Assembly (NCBI RefSeq): GCF_900114325.1
Contig: NZ_FOSR01000001.1
Location: forward strand, 141,693 to 205,692
Direction: 5' to 3'
Length of the DNA: 64,000 bases
Source: Rhodanobacter glycinis
Lineage (GTDB): Bacteria > Pseudomonadota > Gammaproteobacteria > Xanthomonadales > Rhodanobacteraceae
Below the pieces are notes generated by a model. The model saw nothing but the letters and a program-made list of their open reading frames with translations. It ran no database searches and was not told where the DNA came from. Position numbers and translations under genes: made by a program. Shown here one piece after another: positions 1 to 9,403 of this stretch. Every line of letters begins with the position of its first letter. The stretch's first letter is position 1.

Positions 1-6
1 GAGTGC

Positions 7-104
7 CCCCTCACCCCAACCCTCTCCCCGGAGGGGAGAGGGAGAACACCAAGCGTTGAGCAACCGCGGCACGCGATGACTTCCTCTCCCCGCCGGGGAG
101 AGGG
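7..104. repeat. Family A palindromic repeat pair, copy 1
   Basis: Two hairpins are seen, CCCTCTCCCC/GGGGAGAGGG at 20-42 and CCTCTCCCC/GGGGAGAGG at 83-103. They are joined by about 40 bases and preceded by a CCCTCACCCC tract. The same architecture recurs at 25811, 27914, 28594 and 51215. It ends just past the stop codon of the minus-strand enoyl-CoA hydratase gene, so its hairpins could also help end that transcript. That role is inferred. Confidence 0.8.
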
Positions 105-117
105 GAAACAGCGGTGG

Positions 118-900
118 TCAGCTGCCCTTGAATGCGGCCTTGCGCTTTTCCAGAAAGGCGCTGGTGCCCTCGTGCATGTCATCGGTGGAGAACATCAGCG
201 CGAAGCCCTGGGTTTCGAATTCCAGGCCCTGGTCGAGCGCAGCTTCGCCTCCCTGCAACACCGCATCGAGAATGCCGGCAGCGGCCAGTGGTGCGGCGGC
301 GGCCAGCTGATCGGCCAGGGCGGCCACGCTCTCGTCCAATGCCTCAGGCGCCACCACACGGTTGACGATGCCCAGCTCGTACGCGCGTTGTGCGCCGATC
401 GGCGCGCCGGTGAGGCACAGTTCCAGCGCAGCGCTGCGGCCGGCCAGGCGCAACAGGCGCTGGGTGCCGCCGAACCCGGGGATCAGGCCGAGGTTGATTT
501 CGGGCTGGCCGAACCTGGCCTTCTCGCTGGCGACGCGCAGATGGCAGGCCATCGCCAGTTCCATGCCGCCACCCAGCGCGAAGCCCTGGATGCGTGCGAT
601 CACCGGCTTGCCCAGTCGCTCGATCGAGCTCATCAGACGCTGACCTGCGCGCGAGAAGCCTTGCGCCTGCACCGGCGTGTAACCATTCATCTCGGCAATG
701 TCGGCGCCGGCCACGAAGGCCTTCTCGCCGGCGCCCGTCAGCACCACGGCGCGCACGGCGTCGTCCTGCGCGGCTTGGGCGAAGGCGATGGTCAGCTCGT
801 TGAGCGTGTCGCGGTTCAGCGCATTGAGCTTGTCGGGGCGGTTCACGGTGATGGTGCGCACCGCGCCACGGTTGGAGATTTCCAGGTTGCGATAAGCCAT
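118..900 (-). CDS. Enoyl-CoA hydratase
   Basis: This is a 260-residue crotonase-fold enzyme, predicted to hydrate trans-2-enoyl-CoA to 3-hydroxyacyl-CoA in fatty-acid beta-oxidation in the cytoplasm. The oxyanion-hole segment AGADIAEMN lies near residue 65. Both catalytic glutamates of true hydratases are present, one in GGGMELAMA and one in FGQPEINLGLIPGFGGTQ. Length matches single-domain crotonases. The ATG at 898-900 is the only good start before the core. It is read away from the FKBP gene across an intergenic gap of about 160 bases. The acyl chain preference cannot be told from sequence. Confidence 0.9.
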   Translation of the reverse strand: MAYRNLEISNRGAVRTITVNRPDKLNALNRDTLNELTIAFAQAAQDDAVRAVVLTGAGEKAFVAGADIAEMNGYTPVQAQGFSRAGQRLMSSIERLGKPVIARIQGFALGGGMELAMACHLRVASEKARFGQPEINLGLIPGFGGTQRLLRLAGRSAALELCLTGAPIGAQRAYELGIVNRVVAPEALDESVAALADQLAAAAPLAAAGILDAVLQGGEAALDQGLEFETQGFALMFSTDDMHEGTSAFLEKRKAAFKGS

Positions 901-1061
901 GATGGGGATTCCGGCAGGGCAAAGCCGGCATGGTAGCAGCGGGAACCTTTGCCGTTGTCGGGTTTCTCAGTTCCGTGCGCCGGATCGGTCGGTAGCTGCT
1001 GCATGTCGCAGTGGAACCACCTAGGATGTTGCGCTGTAGGTCCGTCCGCTGGAGATATGGA

Positions 1062-1790
1062 ATGACACGACTGCGTTGGCTCGCCTTCGGCCTGCTTTTC
1101 GTCGCGGGAGCGACGCTGGCGCAGCAGCGCATGATGGCGCCCGGCACACCGGCGGTGAAGCTGGACAAGCACAAGCTTTCCTATGCCATCGGCTACCAGA
1201 TCGGCAGCCAGTTCGCGGATGGCCAGCCAGCAGTGGACCTGGCCACTTTGCAGCAGGCAATCCGTGATGCCTTCGCCAAGCGCCCGCCATCGGTATCGAT
1301 GCAGGACATGCGCCAGCAGCTGCGCGAGCTCGATCACCAGATGCATGCGCAGGCCGTGTCCGAGTTCCGGCATCTGGCGGAAGCGAACCTGCGCAAGAGC
1401 CAGGCGTACATGGCGAGCAATGCCAAGCAGCCCGGCGTGGTGCAGTTGCCCTCGGGCATCCAGTATTCGGTGATCAAGAAGGGCAGTGGCACGATCACCC
1501 CGACCGTCACCAGCACGGTGACGGTGAACTATCGCGGCATGCTCACCGACGGCACCGAATTCGACAGTACCTGGGCGCGTGGCCAGCCGGTCAGCTTCGC
1601 CGTCAACAACGTGATCCGCGGTTGGCAGGACGTGATTCCGCGCATGCACGTGGGCGATCGCTGGAAGGTGGTGATCCCGCCGCAGCTGGCCTACGGCAAG
1701 CATGGCGCATTGCCGCGGATCGGGCCGAACGAGGCGCTGGTGTTCGAGATCGAGCTGCTCGACATCAAGTCCGGGCCCAACCATCCCTGA
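1062..1790 (+). CDS. FKBP-type peptidyl-prolyl isomerase, Mip/FkpA-like
   Basis: This 242-residue exported protein is predicted to catalyse proline cis-trans isomerisation and assist folding in the periplasm. The ATG at 1062 is chosen over the ATG at 1011 because GGAG lies 8 bases upstream and it gives a clean signal peptide, MTRLRWLAFGLLF..LAQ. An FKBP_N dimerisation region with SYAIGYQIGSQ follows (about residues 35-125). The C-terminal FKBP domain carries VNYRGMLTDGTEFDST, VIRGWQD and the VVIPPQLAYG signature. The order matches Mip and FkpA. The gene stands alone ahead of a small operon. Confidence 0.9.
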   Translation: MTRLRWLAFGLLFVAGATLAQQRMMAPGTPAVKLDKHKLSYAIGYQIGSQFADGQPAVDLATLQQAIRDAFAKRPPSVSMQDMRQQLRELDHQMHAQAVSEFRHLAEANLRKSQAYMASNAKQPGVVQLPSGIQYSVIKKGSGTITPTVTSTVTVNYRGMLTDGTEFDSTWARGQPVSFAVNNVIRGWQDVIPRMHVGDRWKVVIPPQLAYGKHGALPRIGPNEALVFEIELLDIKSGPNHP

Positions 1791-1845
1791 TCGCGTGACG
1801 CCGGGTCATCGGGACGGAGCCCGGCCGGTGGTAACATGGCCGGGC

Positions 1846-2034
1846 ATGTCGAACGACCCTGCCGTACCTCCTCCCGTCCTCACGCCCTGTGTCGGCATCT
1901 GCCGGCTGGATGCGCGTGGCTATTGCGTCGGGTGCCGCCGCACCGGTGAGGAAATCGGCCACTGGCGCGAGATGAGCGAGACCGAGCGGCGTTACTGGAT
2001 GGACGTGGTGCTGCCGGCAAGGCCGCCGGCATGA
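1846..2034 (+). CDS. DUF1289 family small protein
   Basis: This 62-residue protein carries the DUF1289 cysteine pattern: TPCVGIC near residue 13 and YCVGC near residue 27, followed by RTxEEIGHW and a basic/aromatic tail. Four cysteines in CxxxC and CxxC spacing suggest metal binding, but the family has no settled function. The ATG at 1846 was chosen because upstream codons lack family character. Its stop overlaps the start of the Nudix gene (ATGA at 2031-2034), so the two are probably translationally coupled. Confidence 0.85.
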   Translation: MSNDPAVPPPVLTPCVGICRLDARGYCVGCRRTGEEIGHWREMSETERRYWMDVVLPARPPA

Positions 2035-2624
2035 TCGACGAGCTTCTGCAGTCGCTGATCCCGCTGTCTTCGCCGCCGTCGGGGCCGGGCTGGAACCATG
2101 CATCGATGGTCGAGTTGCTGGGCGATGTGCCATTGCGGCCGGCATCCGTGCTGATCGGCCTGCGCGAAGGCGTGCAGCCGCGAATCATCCTCACCGTGCG
2201 CACCAGCCACCTCACCGCACATGCCGGACAGGTGGCGTTCCCGGGCGGCAGTCGCGATGCCGCCGATGGCGACGCAGTAGTCACCGCGCTGCGCGAAAGC
2301 GAGGAGGAAATCGGCCTCGATCGCACGCTGGCGTCGCCGCAGGGTTACCTCGACTGTTTCGAAACCATCAGCGGCTTTTGCATCACCCCGGTGGTGGCGT
2401 GCATCGACGCCAGCGCGCGCTTGCGCCCGTCGCCGGACGAGGTGGACGAAGTGTTCGAGGTGCCGCTGTCGTTCTTTCTCGAACCGGCCAACCTGCGTCG
2501 CTACGTGATGGAGTACCGTGGCCGCCAGCGCGAGATGGTGGAATTCGTGCATGGTGGTCACCGCATCTGGGGCGCCACCGCCGCCATCTTGCTGAACATG
2601 CTGGAGAGGATGAAACGCGCATGA
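2031..2624 (+). CDS. Nudix hydrolase, CoA pyrophosphatase (NudL/YeaB-like)
   Basis: This 197-residue protein is predicted to cleave coenzyme A or acyl-CoA to phosphopantetheine and 3',5'-ADP. The segment THSAHAGQVAFPGG-like lead (here HAGQVAFPGG, about residue 65) with a following RESEEEIGL is the CoA-specific Nudix arrangement. The first glutamate of the general Nudix box is not at its usual place, as in NudL homologues, while the RExxEE metal ligands are intact. It overlaps both neighbours by 4 bases (ATGA at 2031 and 2621), giving a tight three-gene operon with DUF1289 and the sulfurtransferase. Confidence 0.88.
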   Translation: MIDELLQSLIPLSSPPSGPGWNHASMVELLGDVPLRPASVLIGLREGVQPRIILTVRTSHLTAHAGQVAFPGGSRDAADGDAVVTALRESEEEIGLDRTLASPQGYLDCFETISGFCITPVVACIDASARLRPSPDEVDEVFEVPLSFFLEPANLRRYVMEYRGRQREMVEFVHGGHRIWGATAAILLNMLERMKRA

Positions 2625-3463
2625 AAACCACGCTGATTTCCGTCGCCGAACTCGCCGCGTTGCCGCCGTCGGATGTGCTTGTCGTCGATTGTCGCCACGT
2701 GATGGCCGATACGACTCAAGCCGAGCGCGACTATCGCGCCGGGCACATTCCCGGTGCCGTGTTCGCCGATCTCGACCGTGATCTGTCCGACCTTTCGCGG
2801 CGGTCCGAAGGCTTGGGCCGGCATCCCTTGCCGTCCGAATCGGCCTTTACCGATCTGCTGGGTCGCTGGGGCTGGCTCCCCGGCCTGCAGGTGGTGGCTT
2901 ACGACGCCGCCAACGGCGCCATGGCCGCGTCGCGCCTGTGGTGGTTGCTGCGCCTTGCCGGCGAGCATGCGGTCGCGGTGCTCGACGGTGGCCTGGCTGC
3001 CTGGCAGTCCGCCGGCTTGCCGATGGAAGCAGGAGCCACCGAACGCACGCCGACGCAGGTGGTGGTCCACTTCGATCCGGACCAGGTGATCCTCGACCAC
3101 GACGCGGTGGTCGGGCAGTCGCAGCAAGTGGTGCTGGATGCGCGCGCCGCGCCGCGTTATCGCGGCGACGTGGAGCCGCTCGATCGCGTCGGCGGGCATA
3201 TTCCCGGCGCGCTGAACCGCCCGTTCGCCGACAACCTGGATGCCGACGGCCGCTTCAGGCCCGCCGCCGAATTGAAGAACGAATTCCTCGCGTTGATCGG
3301 CACGCATGCGCCAGAGCAAGTCGTGCACTCGTGCGGCTCCGGCGTCACCGCCTGCCACAATCTGCTGGCGATGGAATACGCCGGTCTGAATGGCTCGAAG
3401 CTCTACGCGCCGTCGTGGAGCGGCTGGGTCAGCGATCCGTCGCGGCCCGTGGCCAAGGGCTGA
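2621..3463 (+). CDS. sseA: 3-mercaptopyruvate/thiosulfate sulfurtransferase (two rhodanese domains)
   Basis: The 280-residue protein has two tandem rhodanese domains, an inactive N-terminal one (VVDCRHVMADT.., GHIPGAVFADLD) and an active C-terminal one. The catalytic cysteine lies in HSCGSGVTAC near residue 231. The CGSGVTA loop is typical of mercaptopyruvate sulfurtransferases, whereas thiosulfate enzymes usually have CRKGVT. The conserved C-terminal YAPSWSGWVSDPSRPV segment is present. The ATG at 2621 overlaps the nudL-like stop by 4 bases and gives the normal family N terminus; a longer frame upstream is antisense-like noise within the Nudix gene. Confidence 0.92.
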   Translation: MKTTLISVAELAALPPSDVLVVDCRHVMADTTQAERDYRAGHIPGAVFADLDRDLSDLSRRSEGLGRHPLPSESAFTDLLGRWGWLPGLQVVAYDAANGAMAASRLWWLLRLAGEHAVAVLDGGLAAWQSAGLPMEAGATERTPTQVVVHFDPDQVILDHDAVVGQSQQVVLDARAAPRYRGDVEPLDRVGGHIPGALNRPFADNLDADGRFRPAAELKNEFLALIGTHAPEQVVHSCGSGVTACHNLLAMEYAGLNGSKLYAPSWSGWVSDPSRPVAKG

Positions 3464-3485
3464 AAGGGCGCACCCGGGCACGCAA

Positions 3486-3515
3486 CTGCAGGAGCGACTG
3501 AAGTCGCTCCTGCAG
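3486..3515. repeat. Family D repeat, short single-hairpin copy
   Basis: A near-perfect 14-bp inverted repeat, CTGCAGGAGCGACT paired with AGTCGCTCCTGCAG, sits between the converging sseA-like gene and the isomerase gene. It carries the GGAGC/GCTCC ends of the D family but lacks the internal spacer and second hairpin of the longer copies (20471, 29674, 38227, 48417, 54909). Its position suggests it may also serve as a two-way transcription barrier. There is no T-tract, so this is inference. Confidence 0.75.
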
Positions 3516-3549
3516 CACCCTTGGCAGCACTTCTGTCGCCGGGGAGCGA

Positions 3550-4305
3550 TCAACCCTTGTTCTTGAGCCGGGCCACCAGCGCCTGCAGCACGATTTGTGT
3601 CTGCGGGTGGTAGAAGCCGTCGACGAAGTCGTCGATGGCCAGGGCGTCGACGTCGGACCACATGTCGATCAGGTCGGCGCGGGCAATGCGGCGGGTCGCC
3701 AGCATCGAATGGGCCGGACGAGTCAGCAGATCGTCCAGCCAGACGCGGGCGCGGGTCACCACCTGGTCGATGGCGGTGGTTTCGTCGACGAAGCCGCAGG
3801 CCAGGGCTTCGGCCGAATCGATCATTGCACCGGCGACCAGCAGGCGTTCGGCACGATAGGCGCCGACCACGCGCCGCAACGCGAACTGGATGGCATCGGG
3901 TACGGTCAGGCCGACCTGCACCTCGTTGAGGCCGATCTTGTACGGGCCGTCGGCCATCACGCGGTAGTCGCAGAACAGCGACAACACGGCGCCGCCGGCG
4001 GGGCTGTGGCCGGTGATCGCGGCGACCACCGGTACCGGCGACTGGGCCAGCGAGCTGCAGGTGCCGAAGAACTCGCGCCAGAATTCGCGCACGCCGTTGC
4101 GGTCGGCCTGCAACAGTGCCGGCACATCCACGCCGGCGGAGAACATGCCTTGCGCACCGGACAGCACGATGCCGCGCGCGCCTTCGCTGACGACGGTGTC
4201 GAGGCTGCTGCGCAAGGTGCGCAGCAGTTCCAGGTTGAGCGCGTTGACCGGCGGCCGTGCAAGACGGATTTCGGTGATGGCGTCATGGCGGATGATGTCG
4301 AGCAT
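3550..4305 (-). CDS. Enoyl-CoA hydratase/isomerase family, delta3-delta2-enoyl-CoA isomerase-like
   Basis: A 251-residue crotonase-fold protein. In the segment HSPAGGAVLSLFCDYRVMAD the first hydratase glutamate is replaced (GGAVLS). The following YKIGLNEVQVGLTVP keeps the GLNE glutamate used by mitochondrial-type delta3,delta2-enoyl-CoA isomerases. The likely role is therefore shifting double bonds of unsaturated acyl-CoAs into the beta-oxidation pathway, not hydration. The ATG at 4303-4305 starts the family N terminus MLDIIRHDAITEIRLARPPVN; an in-frame upstream extension has no family character. The DUF4139 gene ends 15 bases upstream on the same strand. Confidence 0.85.
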   Translation of the reverse strand: MLDIIRHDAITEIRLARPPVNALNLELLRTLRSSLDTVVSEGARGIVLSGAQGMFSAGVDVPALLQADRNGVREFWREFFGTCSSLAQSPVPVVAAITGHSPAGGAVLSLFCDYRVMADGPYKIGLNEVQVGLTVPDAIQFALRRVVGAYRAERLLVAGAMIDSAEALACGFVDETTAIDQVVTRARVWLDDLLTRPAHSMLATRRIARADLIDMWSDVDALAIDDFVDGFYHPQTQIVLQALVARLKNKG

Positions 4306-4319
4306 GGAGTGGCTCCGGG

Positions 4320-5777
4320 TCAGGATTGCGGCTGGACGTCGGCGGTCCAGTGGTAATGCACGGCGTAGTCGAGCACGGCCTTGCCGTTGGCAGGCACGTT
4401 CACGCGGAACTCCAGCGTGTCGGTGGTCTGCTTGCTCGGCTTGCTGCTGGATGAGGTCAGCGTCCATTCGCGCCAGCGGTTCGGGTGCTCGCGCACGGTG
4501 ACGGTGCGTGCGTTGTCGCCGGCGTTGGTCAAGGTGATGCGGTACGCCTCGTCCATCGTGCGGCCGGCCTTGTCCACGTGGAAGGCGGTGCGTTCGCGGT
4601 TCGCACGCAGGTCGAACGCGGTGCCCAGGGTGATCGCGGCAGCGCTGCCCTTGGGCGTGTCGTCGATGCGGCCTTCGCCGATGAATTGCGGCACGCCGTG
4701 GCGGTCAGCCGTGAGCACGCGCAGGTAGCCGGCCGGCAGGCTGTCGAAAGCCTTGAGCTTCAGTGTGTCGACGACGGTGTTGCTGCTGCCGGTGTTGTAA
4801 TCGCGACCGAGCATCGGGTGCGACGGCGTCCAGGTACCGCCGTTCTCGTACAGCGCGGTGTGTTCGCAATCCAGCGTGCGCGGTGTGTACAGCGGCACCT
4901 GGCTGACGCTGCCGTCGGGCAGGTCCACGGTGCCGGGCAAGGTGTAGCTGCGGTAGTCGGCCAGTTGCGCCTGTTCGGGCATTGCCGGCGCGGCGGCGGC
5001 AAAGGACACCTTGGCCCGCATCATCATCGGGCGTGGCGCCGAATCCTTGGCGAAATTCGGCTCACCGGCGATCAAGGTGAGCTTCACGTCGCGCCAGTCG
5101 CGGCCACTGCGGTTGGCGATGCTGGCGCGCGATTCGAACTGCATGCGGCAGCTGCCACCCGGTTGCAGCGTGGCCACGTAGGCAGCGCGCCAGCCCAGGC
5201 CGGAGGTGGGATAGCTGAGCATCGCCTGCGTGTTGCCGGCATGCGCGGCGTCCACGCGCAGGTCGAGGCTGGAGCCGGTGGGGAAGTGGCTGTTGGCGCG
5301 CACCGCCGCGTATTGGCGCACCAGGGTGGTGCCGGATGCGCTGTGCACCAGCAGGCCGTCGCCGGCGCGCAGCAAGGTGCCCTGGGCCAGGGTTTCGCCA
5401 TTGCTGCCGAGCACGGTGATGTTTTGCCCGACCAGCCCGGTCATCGCCGCATCCGCGCCTTGTGCAAGCAACAGGCGTTGCGAGATGACTTTCGCACTGC
5501 CATCGGGGAAGCCCAGCGCCAGGGCCTCGGCGTCGATGTGGTCGGGCAGGTCGCCCAGCACCACGTCGTGGGTGCCGGACTGCAACGTCAGCGTGCGCTG
5601 CTCGCGGATCACGGCGTAACCGTCGTCAGCTCCACCGTTGCTGCTGCTGGCGTACAGCGCGGCGTTGTCGCTGCGGTAGAGCGTCATGCTGGCGTGGTCG
5701 GCGGCGTGCGCCAGCGGCACGCCGCCCAGCACGGTGGCACAGGCGAGGGCAAGGATGGTTCGATGCGGTGTCGTCAT
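4320..5777 (-). CDS. DUF4139 domain exported protein
   Basis: The 485-residue protein starts with a clear signal peptide (MTTPHRTILALACATVLGGVPLAHA) and is predicted to be periplasmic or outer-membrane associated. It reads as a DUF4139 protein: a beta-rich N-terminal region (SMTLYRSDNAALY, TLTLQSGTHDVVLGDLP) and a long C-terminal part with LGWRAAYVATL, TLIAGEPNF and YRITLTNAGDNARTVTVREH. Function in this family is unclear. Similar proteins have been loosely linked to polysaccharide or mucoidy phenotypes, which is not tested here. It probably shares a transcript with the downstream isomerase gene. Confidence 0.8.
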   Translation of the reverse strand: MTTPHRTILALACATVLGGVPLAHAADHASMTLYRSDNAALYASSSNGGADDGYAVIREQRTLTLQSGTHDVVLGDLPDHIDAEALALGFPDGSAKVISQRLLLAQGADAAMTGLVGQNITVLGSNGETLAQGTLLRAGDGLLVHSASGTTLVRQYAAVRANSHFPTGSSLDLRVDAAHAGNTQAMLSYPTSGLGWRAAYVATLQPGGSCRMQFESRASIANRSGRDWRDVKLTLIAGEPNFAKDSAPRPMMMRAKVSFAAAAPAMPEQAQLADYRSYTLPGTVDLPDGSVSQVPLYTPRTLDCEHTALYENGGTWTPSHPMLGRDYNTGSSNTVVDTLKLKAFDSLPAGYLRVLTADRHGVPQFIGEGRIDDTPKGSAAAITLGTAFDLRANRERTAFHVDKAGRTMDEAYRITLTNAGDNARTVTVREHPNRWREWTLTSSSSKPSKQTTDTLEFRVNVPANGKAVLDYAVHYHWTADVQPQS

Positions 5778-5988
5778 GAGGCGCTCCTTCGTGGGGAAGG
5801 GCCATCATAACGGGCGCGTTCGAATCATGGCCCGGGTTGCGCCGGCGCGCGCTGCCGATGCGCCAAAGCGTGACCGGCTTCAGCCATGCGGGCTTGCGCA
5901 CTTGCGGCTGTCGGCGTCTCCGGCTGGCGTGAAGCTGTTGCCGGACGGCCGTTTTTCGAGTCGTGGTGAAGCCACGCCCAAGCGAATT

Positions 5989-6018
5989 GTTGCGATGCAA
6001 CTTTCCACGATCTAAATT
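5989..6018 (+). promoter_or_regulatory. Possible promoter with inverted repeat upstream of the TonB receptor
   Basis: Within the 615-base gap between DUF4139 and the TonB receptor (5778-6392), TTGCGA (5990-5995) and TAAATT (6013-6018) are separated by 17 bases. The -35 box overlaps the inverted repeat GTTGC-GAT-GCAAC (5989-6001), a plausible repressor site. It would leave a leader of about 370 bases before the ATG at 6393. I see no gene in the rest of the gap; short frames there lack codon bias. Confidence 0.3.
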
Positions 6019-6392
6019 TGCGGGAAGCATAGTGGGCGCGGAGGGCTCGCGCGCCGGAAGGGGCGGCGTGTGCGAACCATCTCCCGACCCCGGGGAGGGG
6101 CTATGCGGGAATCGATGTACGTAGCAGGCATGCCACGCTCATGCGCCGTGTCCGTGCGACACGGTGAGGTGCTGCAGGCGACTTCGGCCGATGGGCGACG
6201 CGGCAACAGGGGGAACGGGCGCGCGCCGCCAGTAACACGTTGATGGTTTGAGCAGGGGAGCCCGGCACGCCGGGTCTGCGCGGAGCAATGCATGACGTCG
6301 GATTGGATCGATTCAATTGGCGAGTCATCGTTCGGCGTGGCCTGGGTACCGGAAACATCGCAGCGCAGGCTTTTCTATGGGAGAGGGCAGTC

Positions 6393-9377
6393 ATGGGCAA
6401 TAAAGGTTTCCACCGCAGCGTGCTCGCCAGTTCGCTGGCACTGGCATTGATGGCACCACAGGCATTTGCACAATCGGCCATGGCTGGCAGCAACCCGCCA
6501 TCTGCACCGCAGGCGTCATCCAGCGCCACGCCGTCCGGCCAGCCCGACAAGGACAAGGCGGTCCAGATGAAAGCGGTCACGGTGACCGGTTCGATGATTC
6601 CACGCGTGGAAATCGAAGGACCGGCTCCCGTGGTCACCATCACCGGCGCGCAGATCAAGCAGCAGGGCTTCACCACGCTGTGGGAATTCCTGGATTCGCT
6701 GCCGCAGATGGGGCAGACGCAGGACCCGGCCAGTTGGGGTTCGACCTCGGTCAATGCGCGCTCGGTGAACCTGCGCAACCTGGGCCCCGGGTTCAGCCTG
6801 CTGATGATCGACGGCCATCGCGTGGTGGACTACCCGCAGCCGATGAATTCGCAGAGCAACTTTCAGAACTACAACAACCTGCCCACCGGCATGATCGACC
6901 GGGTGGAGATCCTTGCTTCCGGTGCCTCGTCGATCTACGGCTCGGACGCGGTGGCGGGCGTGGTCAACGTGATCCTGAAGAAGAACTACCAGGGTGACCA
7001 CCTGCAGGTGACCGGTGGCGGGGCGACCCGCGGCGGACGCACCTATGGCGACGTCAATTTCTTCGGTGGCCGCTCCGGCGACAACTGGCATGTCGTCTAC
7101 AACCTGGAGAAGTCCAACCGCACTGCGTTGTGGGGCATGGATCGTCCGTATCAGGACTCGGTGGCCGATGCCGGTTATGGCGCCTGGGGCCCGGCGGCCC
7201 GCATGTTCGGCTACCAGTACGACGCGGCTGGTTCCATCGCGCTCTCGGCGATGAACGGCAACGGCCACTATCTCACGCCGCCGGCGGGTACCTGTGGAAA
7301 ATTCAGCAATTCCCAGTTGAGCCAGTCGCACACCGTCAGCACGAACGGCACCCAGATCACCGGCGTGACCAACAATGGTTACTACTGCTCGCAGCCCGCG
7401 CTGTTCCAGAACTGGGTGTTGACGCCAGGCAGCCGCAGCAACAACGGTTACGTGGCTGGCGAGTACGACTTCAGCAATGGCCTGCAGCTCTACGGCTCGG
7501 CGGCCTTGTACGACACGGTGGGCATTTCCAATACCCAATTGTGGGGCGAGGGTACGGGCGCGTTCTATGACAAGACGACGGGGCAGGTCATCAGCCAGGC
7601 CGTGCGCCAGTTCACCGCGCAGGAACTGGGCACATCCGGCAATACCCACGACCGCGAGCAGAACTGGAACATCACGGGCGGACTGCGCGGCACCGTCTTC
7701 GACGGCAAGTTCAACTGGGACCTCAGCCTGAATACCCAGAAATACATCGTGCGCGAGGACTACACGGCCTTCAACCAGACGGCTGCGAACAATTTCTTCC
7801 TCGGCAAGCAGCTGGGTACCACCACGGTTTCGGGCTACAGCGCCATCAACAACGGGGGCTCCGCCACCCTTCCCGTTTACGCCATGAACTGGCAGCAATG
7901 GTGGAATCCGATCACGCCGCAGCAGTACAGCCAGTTCTCCGTCAACGGCGAGAACACCGCCTCGTCATGGCTGGACCAGGTGCAACTGCGCGTCAACGGC
8001 GACCTGTTCCGCATTCCATGGGCGGACGACTCGGTGGGCTGGGCGGCCGTGCTGGAATTTGCACACAACGGTTTCCTGCTTTCGCCCGATCCGCGCGGCA
8101 ATGATTCGGCGACATTCGTCAATCCGTTCTATGCGAACAACACCGGTGGCGGCACCCGCCAGCGGGGTTCGTTCGGCACCGAGTTCCGCGTGCCAGTGCT
8201 GAGCTCGCTGACCTGGACCATTTCCGGCCGCCTCGACAAATATCGTGATGCCAGCAGCGCCGACGTGGCCCGCACCTGGGGCACCGGTATCGAATGGCGC
8301 CCGTACGCGGGCCTGTTGCTGCGCGGTACCTACGGCACCAACTTCAAGGCGCCGGACATGCAGGCGGTCTACCAGACCGGTTCCACCATTCCGGTAGGCA
8401 TCTACGAGGATTACCTGAGCTGCATCAACGCCATCAAGGCCGGCAACACCAACAGCACCTGGTGCAACGGCAGTGCGCAGCGTCCCCAGTCGCAGTACTA
8501 CACCCAGTACACCGACGGCAGCCGCTTGCTGCTGCCGCAGACCGGTCATTCCTGGACCTACGGTTTCGTGTGGCAGATTCCGGGCGTGCGTGGCCTGTCG
8601 ATGTCGGCCGACTACTGGCACATGGGCGTGGACAACACCATCGAGTACCTGGGCTACGACACCATCCTGAGCGACGAGGCGGGCTGCCTCACCGGGGTGC
8701 AGCCGGTTGGCTCGACCGGGCTGGCACCGTACATCCGGTATCCGCAGGGTTCGCAGTACTGCAAGATGGTGGAGGCGATGGTCCAGCGCAATGCGGATGG
8801 CACCATCGCCTCGGTGCATTCCGGCCCGATCAACGTGGCTTCCACCTATGTAAGCGGCATCGATGCATCGCTGGACTTCAAGCGGCATACCGACGATTAC
8901 GGTGACTTCCGCGCCAGCATCAATTACACCGACAACCTTTCCTACAAGAACCGCACGGTGGCCAGCGATCCGCTGCTCAATACGCGCTATGACCGTGTCG
9001 CGAGCAAGGTCACGTGGATCGGCGACTGGACCCGCGGCAACTGGAACGTGGCGATTTCCGGCCAGCGCGTCGGCACCTTGCGTTCGCCCGGCTACGGTGG
9101 TTGCGAGGTACTGGACAACGGCACCTTCCCGAACACGGGCGATGCCGATTGCGTGGTCTACAAAGGCCATGTGCCGGTGTGGATCACCTGGAATACCGCG
9201 ATCGGCTGGCAGTTCAGCCCGGACATCAAGGCGACCTTCACCGTGTCCAACATCTTCAACAAGGTGGCGTCGATTCCGTACTACGCCGGCGGCTTCGAGT
9301 TCGTCACGACAGGGCAGACTGCCGGCGAATACAACGGTCGCGAAATCTTCCTTTCCTTTGACTACAAGCTCGACTGA
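6393..9377 (+). CDS. TonB-dependent outer-membrane receptor
   Basis: A 994-residue receptor with a signal peptide (GNKGFHRSVLASSLALALMAPQAFAQ), a Pro/Ser/Gln-rich linker, a TonB-box-like MKAVTVTGSMIPR and a plug domain (TTLWEFLDSLPQM, VNLRNLGPGFSLLMIDGHRV, VEILASGASSIYGSDAVAGVVNVIL). A long beta-barrel ends in the aromatic-rich FLSFDYKLD. There is no N-terminal STN signalling domain. The ATG at 6393 follows GAGAGG and begins the signal peptide; an upstream ATG at 6288 is not convincing. The downstream GH20 gene suggests import of N-acetylhexosamine oligosaccharides such as chito-oligomers or glycan fragments, but the substrate is inferred from context only. Confidence 0.93.
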   Translation: MGNKGFHRSVLASSLALALMAPQAFAQSAMAGSNPPSAPQASSSATPSGQPDKDKAVQMKAVTVTGSMIPRVEIEGPAPVVTITGAQIKQQGFTTLWEFLDSLPQMGQTQDPASWGSTSVNARSVNLRNLGPGFSLLMIDGHRVVDYPQPMNSQSNFQNYNNLPTGMIDRVEILASGASSIYGSDAVAGVVNVILKKNYQGDHLQVTGGGATRGGRTYGDVNFFGGRSGDNWHVVYNLEKSNRTALWGMDRPYQDSVADAGYGAWGPAARMFGYQYDAAGSIALSAMNGNGHYLTPPAGTCGKFSNSQLSQSHTVSTNGTQITGVTNNGYYCSQPALFQNWVLTPGSRSNNGYVAGEYDFSNGLQLYGSAALYDTVGISNTQLWGEGTGAFYDKTTGQVISQAVRQFTAQELGTSGNTHDREQNWNITGGLRGTVFDGKFNWDLSLNTQKYIVREDYTAFNQTAANNFFLGKQLGTTTVSGYSAINNGGSATLPVYAMNWQQWWNPITPQQYSQFSVNGENTASSWLDQVQLRVNGDLFRIPWADDSVGWAAVLEFAHNGFLLSPDPRGNDSATFVNPFYANNTGGGTRQRGSFGTEFRVPVLSSLTWTISGRLDKYRDASSADVARTWGTGIEWRPYAGLLLRGTYGTNFKAPDMQAVYQTGSTIPVGIYEDYLSCINAIKAGNTNSTWCNGSAQRPQSQYYTQYTDGSRLLLPQTGHSWTYGFVWQIPGVRGLSMSADYWHMGVDNTIEYLGYDTILSDEAGCLTGVQPVGSTGLAPYIRYPQGSQYCKMVEAMVQRNADGTIASVHSGPINVASTYVSGIDASLDFKRHTDDYGDFRASINYTDNLSYKNRTVASDPLLNTRYDRVASKVTWIGDWTRGNWNVAISGQRVGTLRSPGYGGCEVLDNGTFPNTGDADCVVYKGHVPVWITWNTAIGWQFSPDIKATFTVSNIFNKVASIPYYAGGFEFVTTGQTAGEYNGREIFLSFDYKLD

Positions 9378-9403
9378 TCCCTCTCAGGTCGAGCTTGGCC
9401 CCC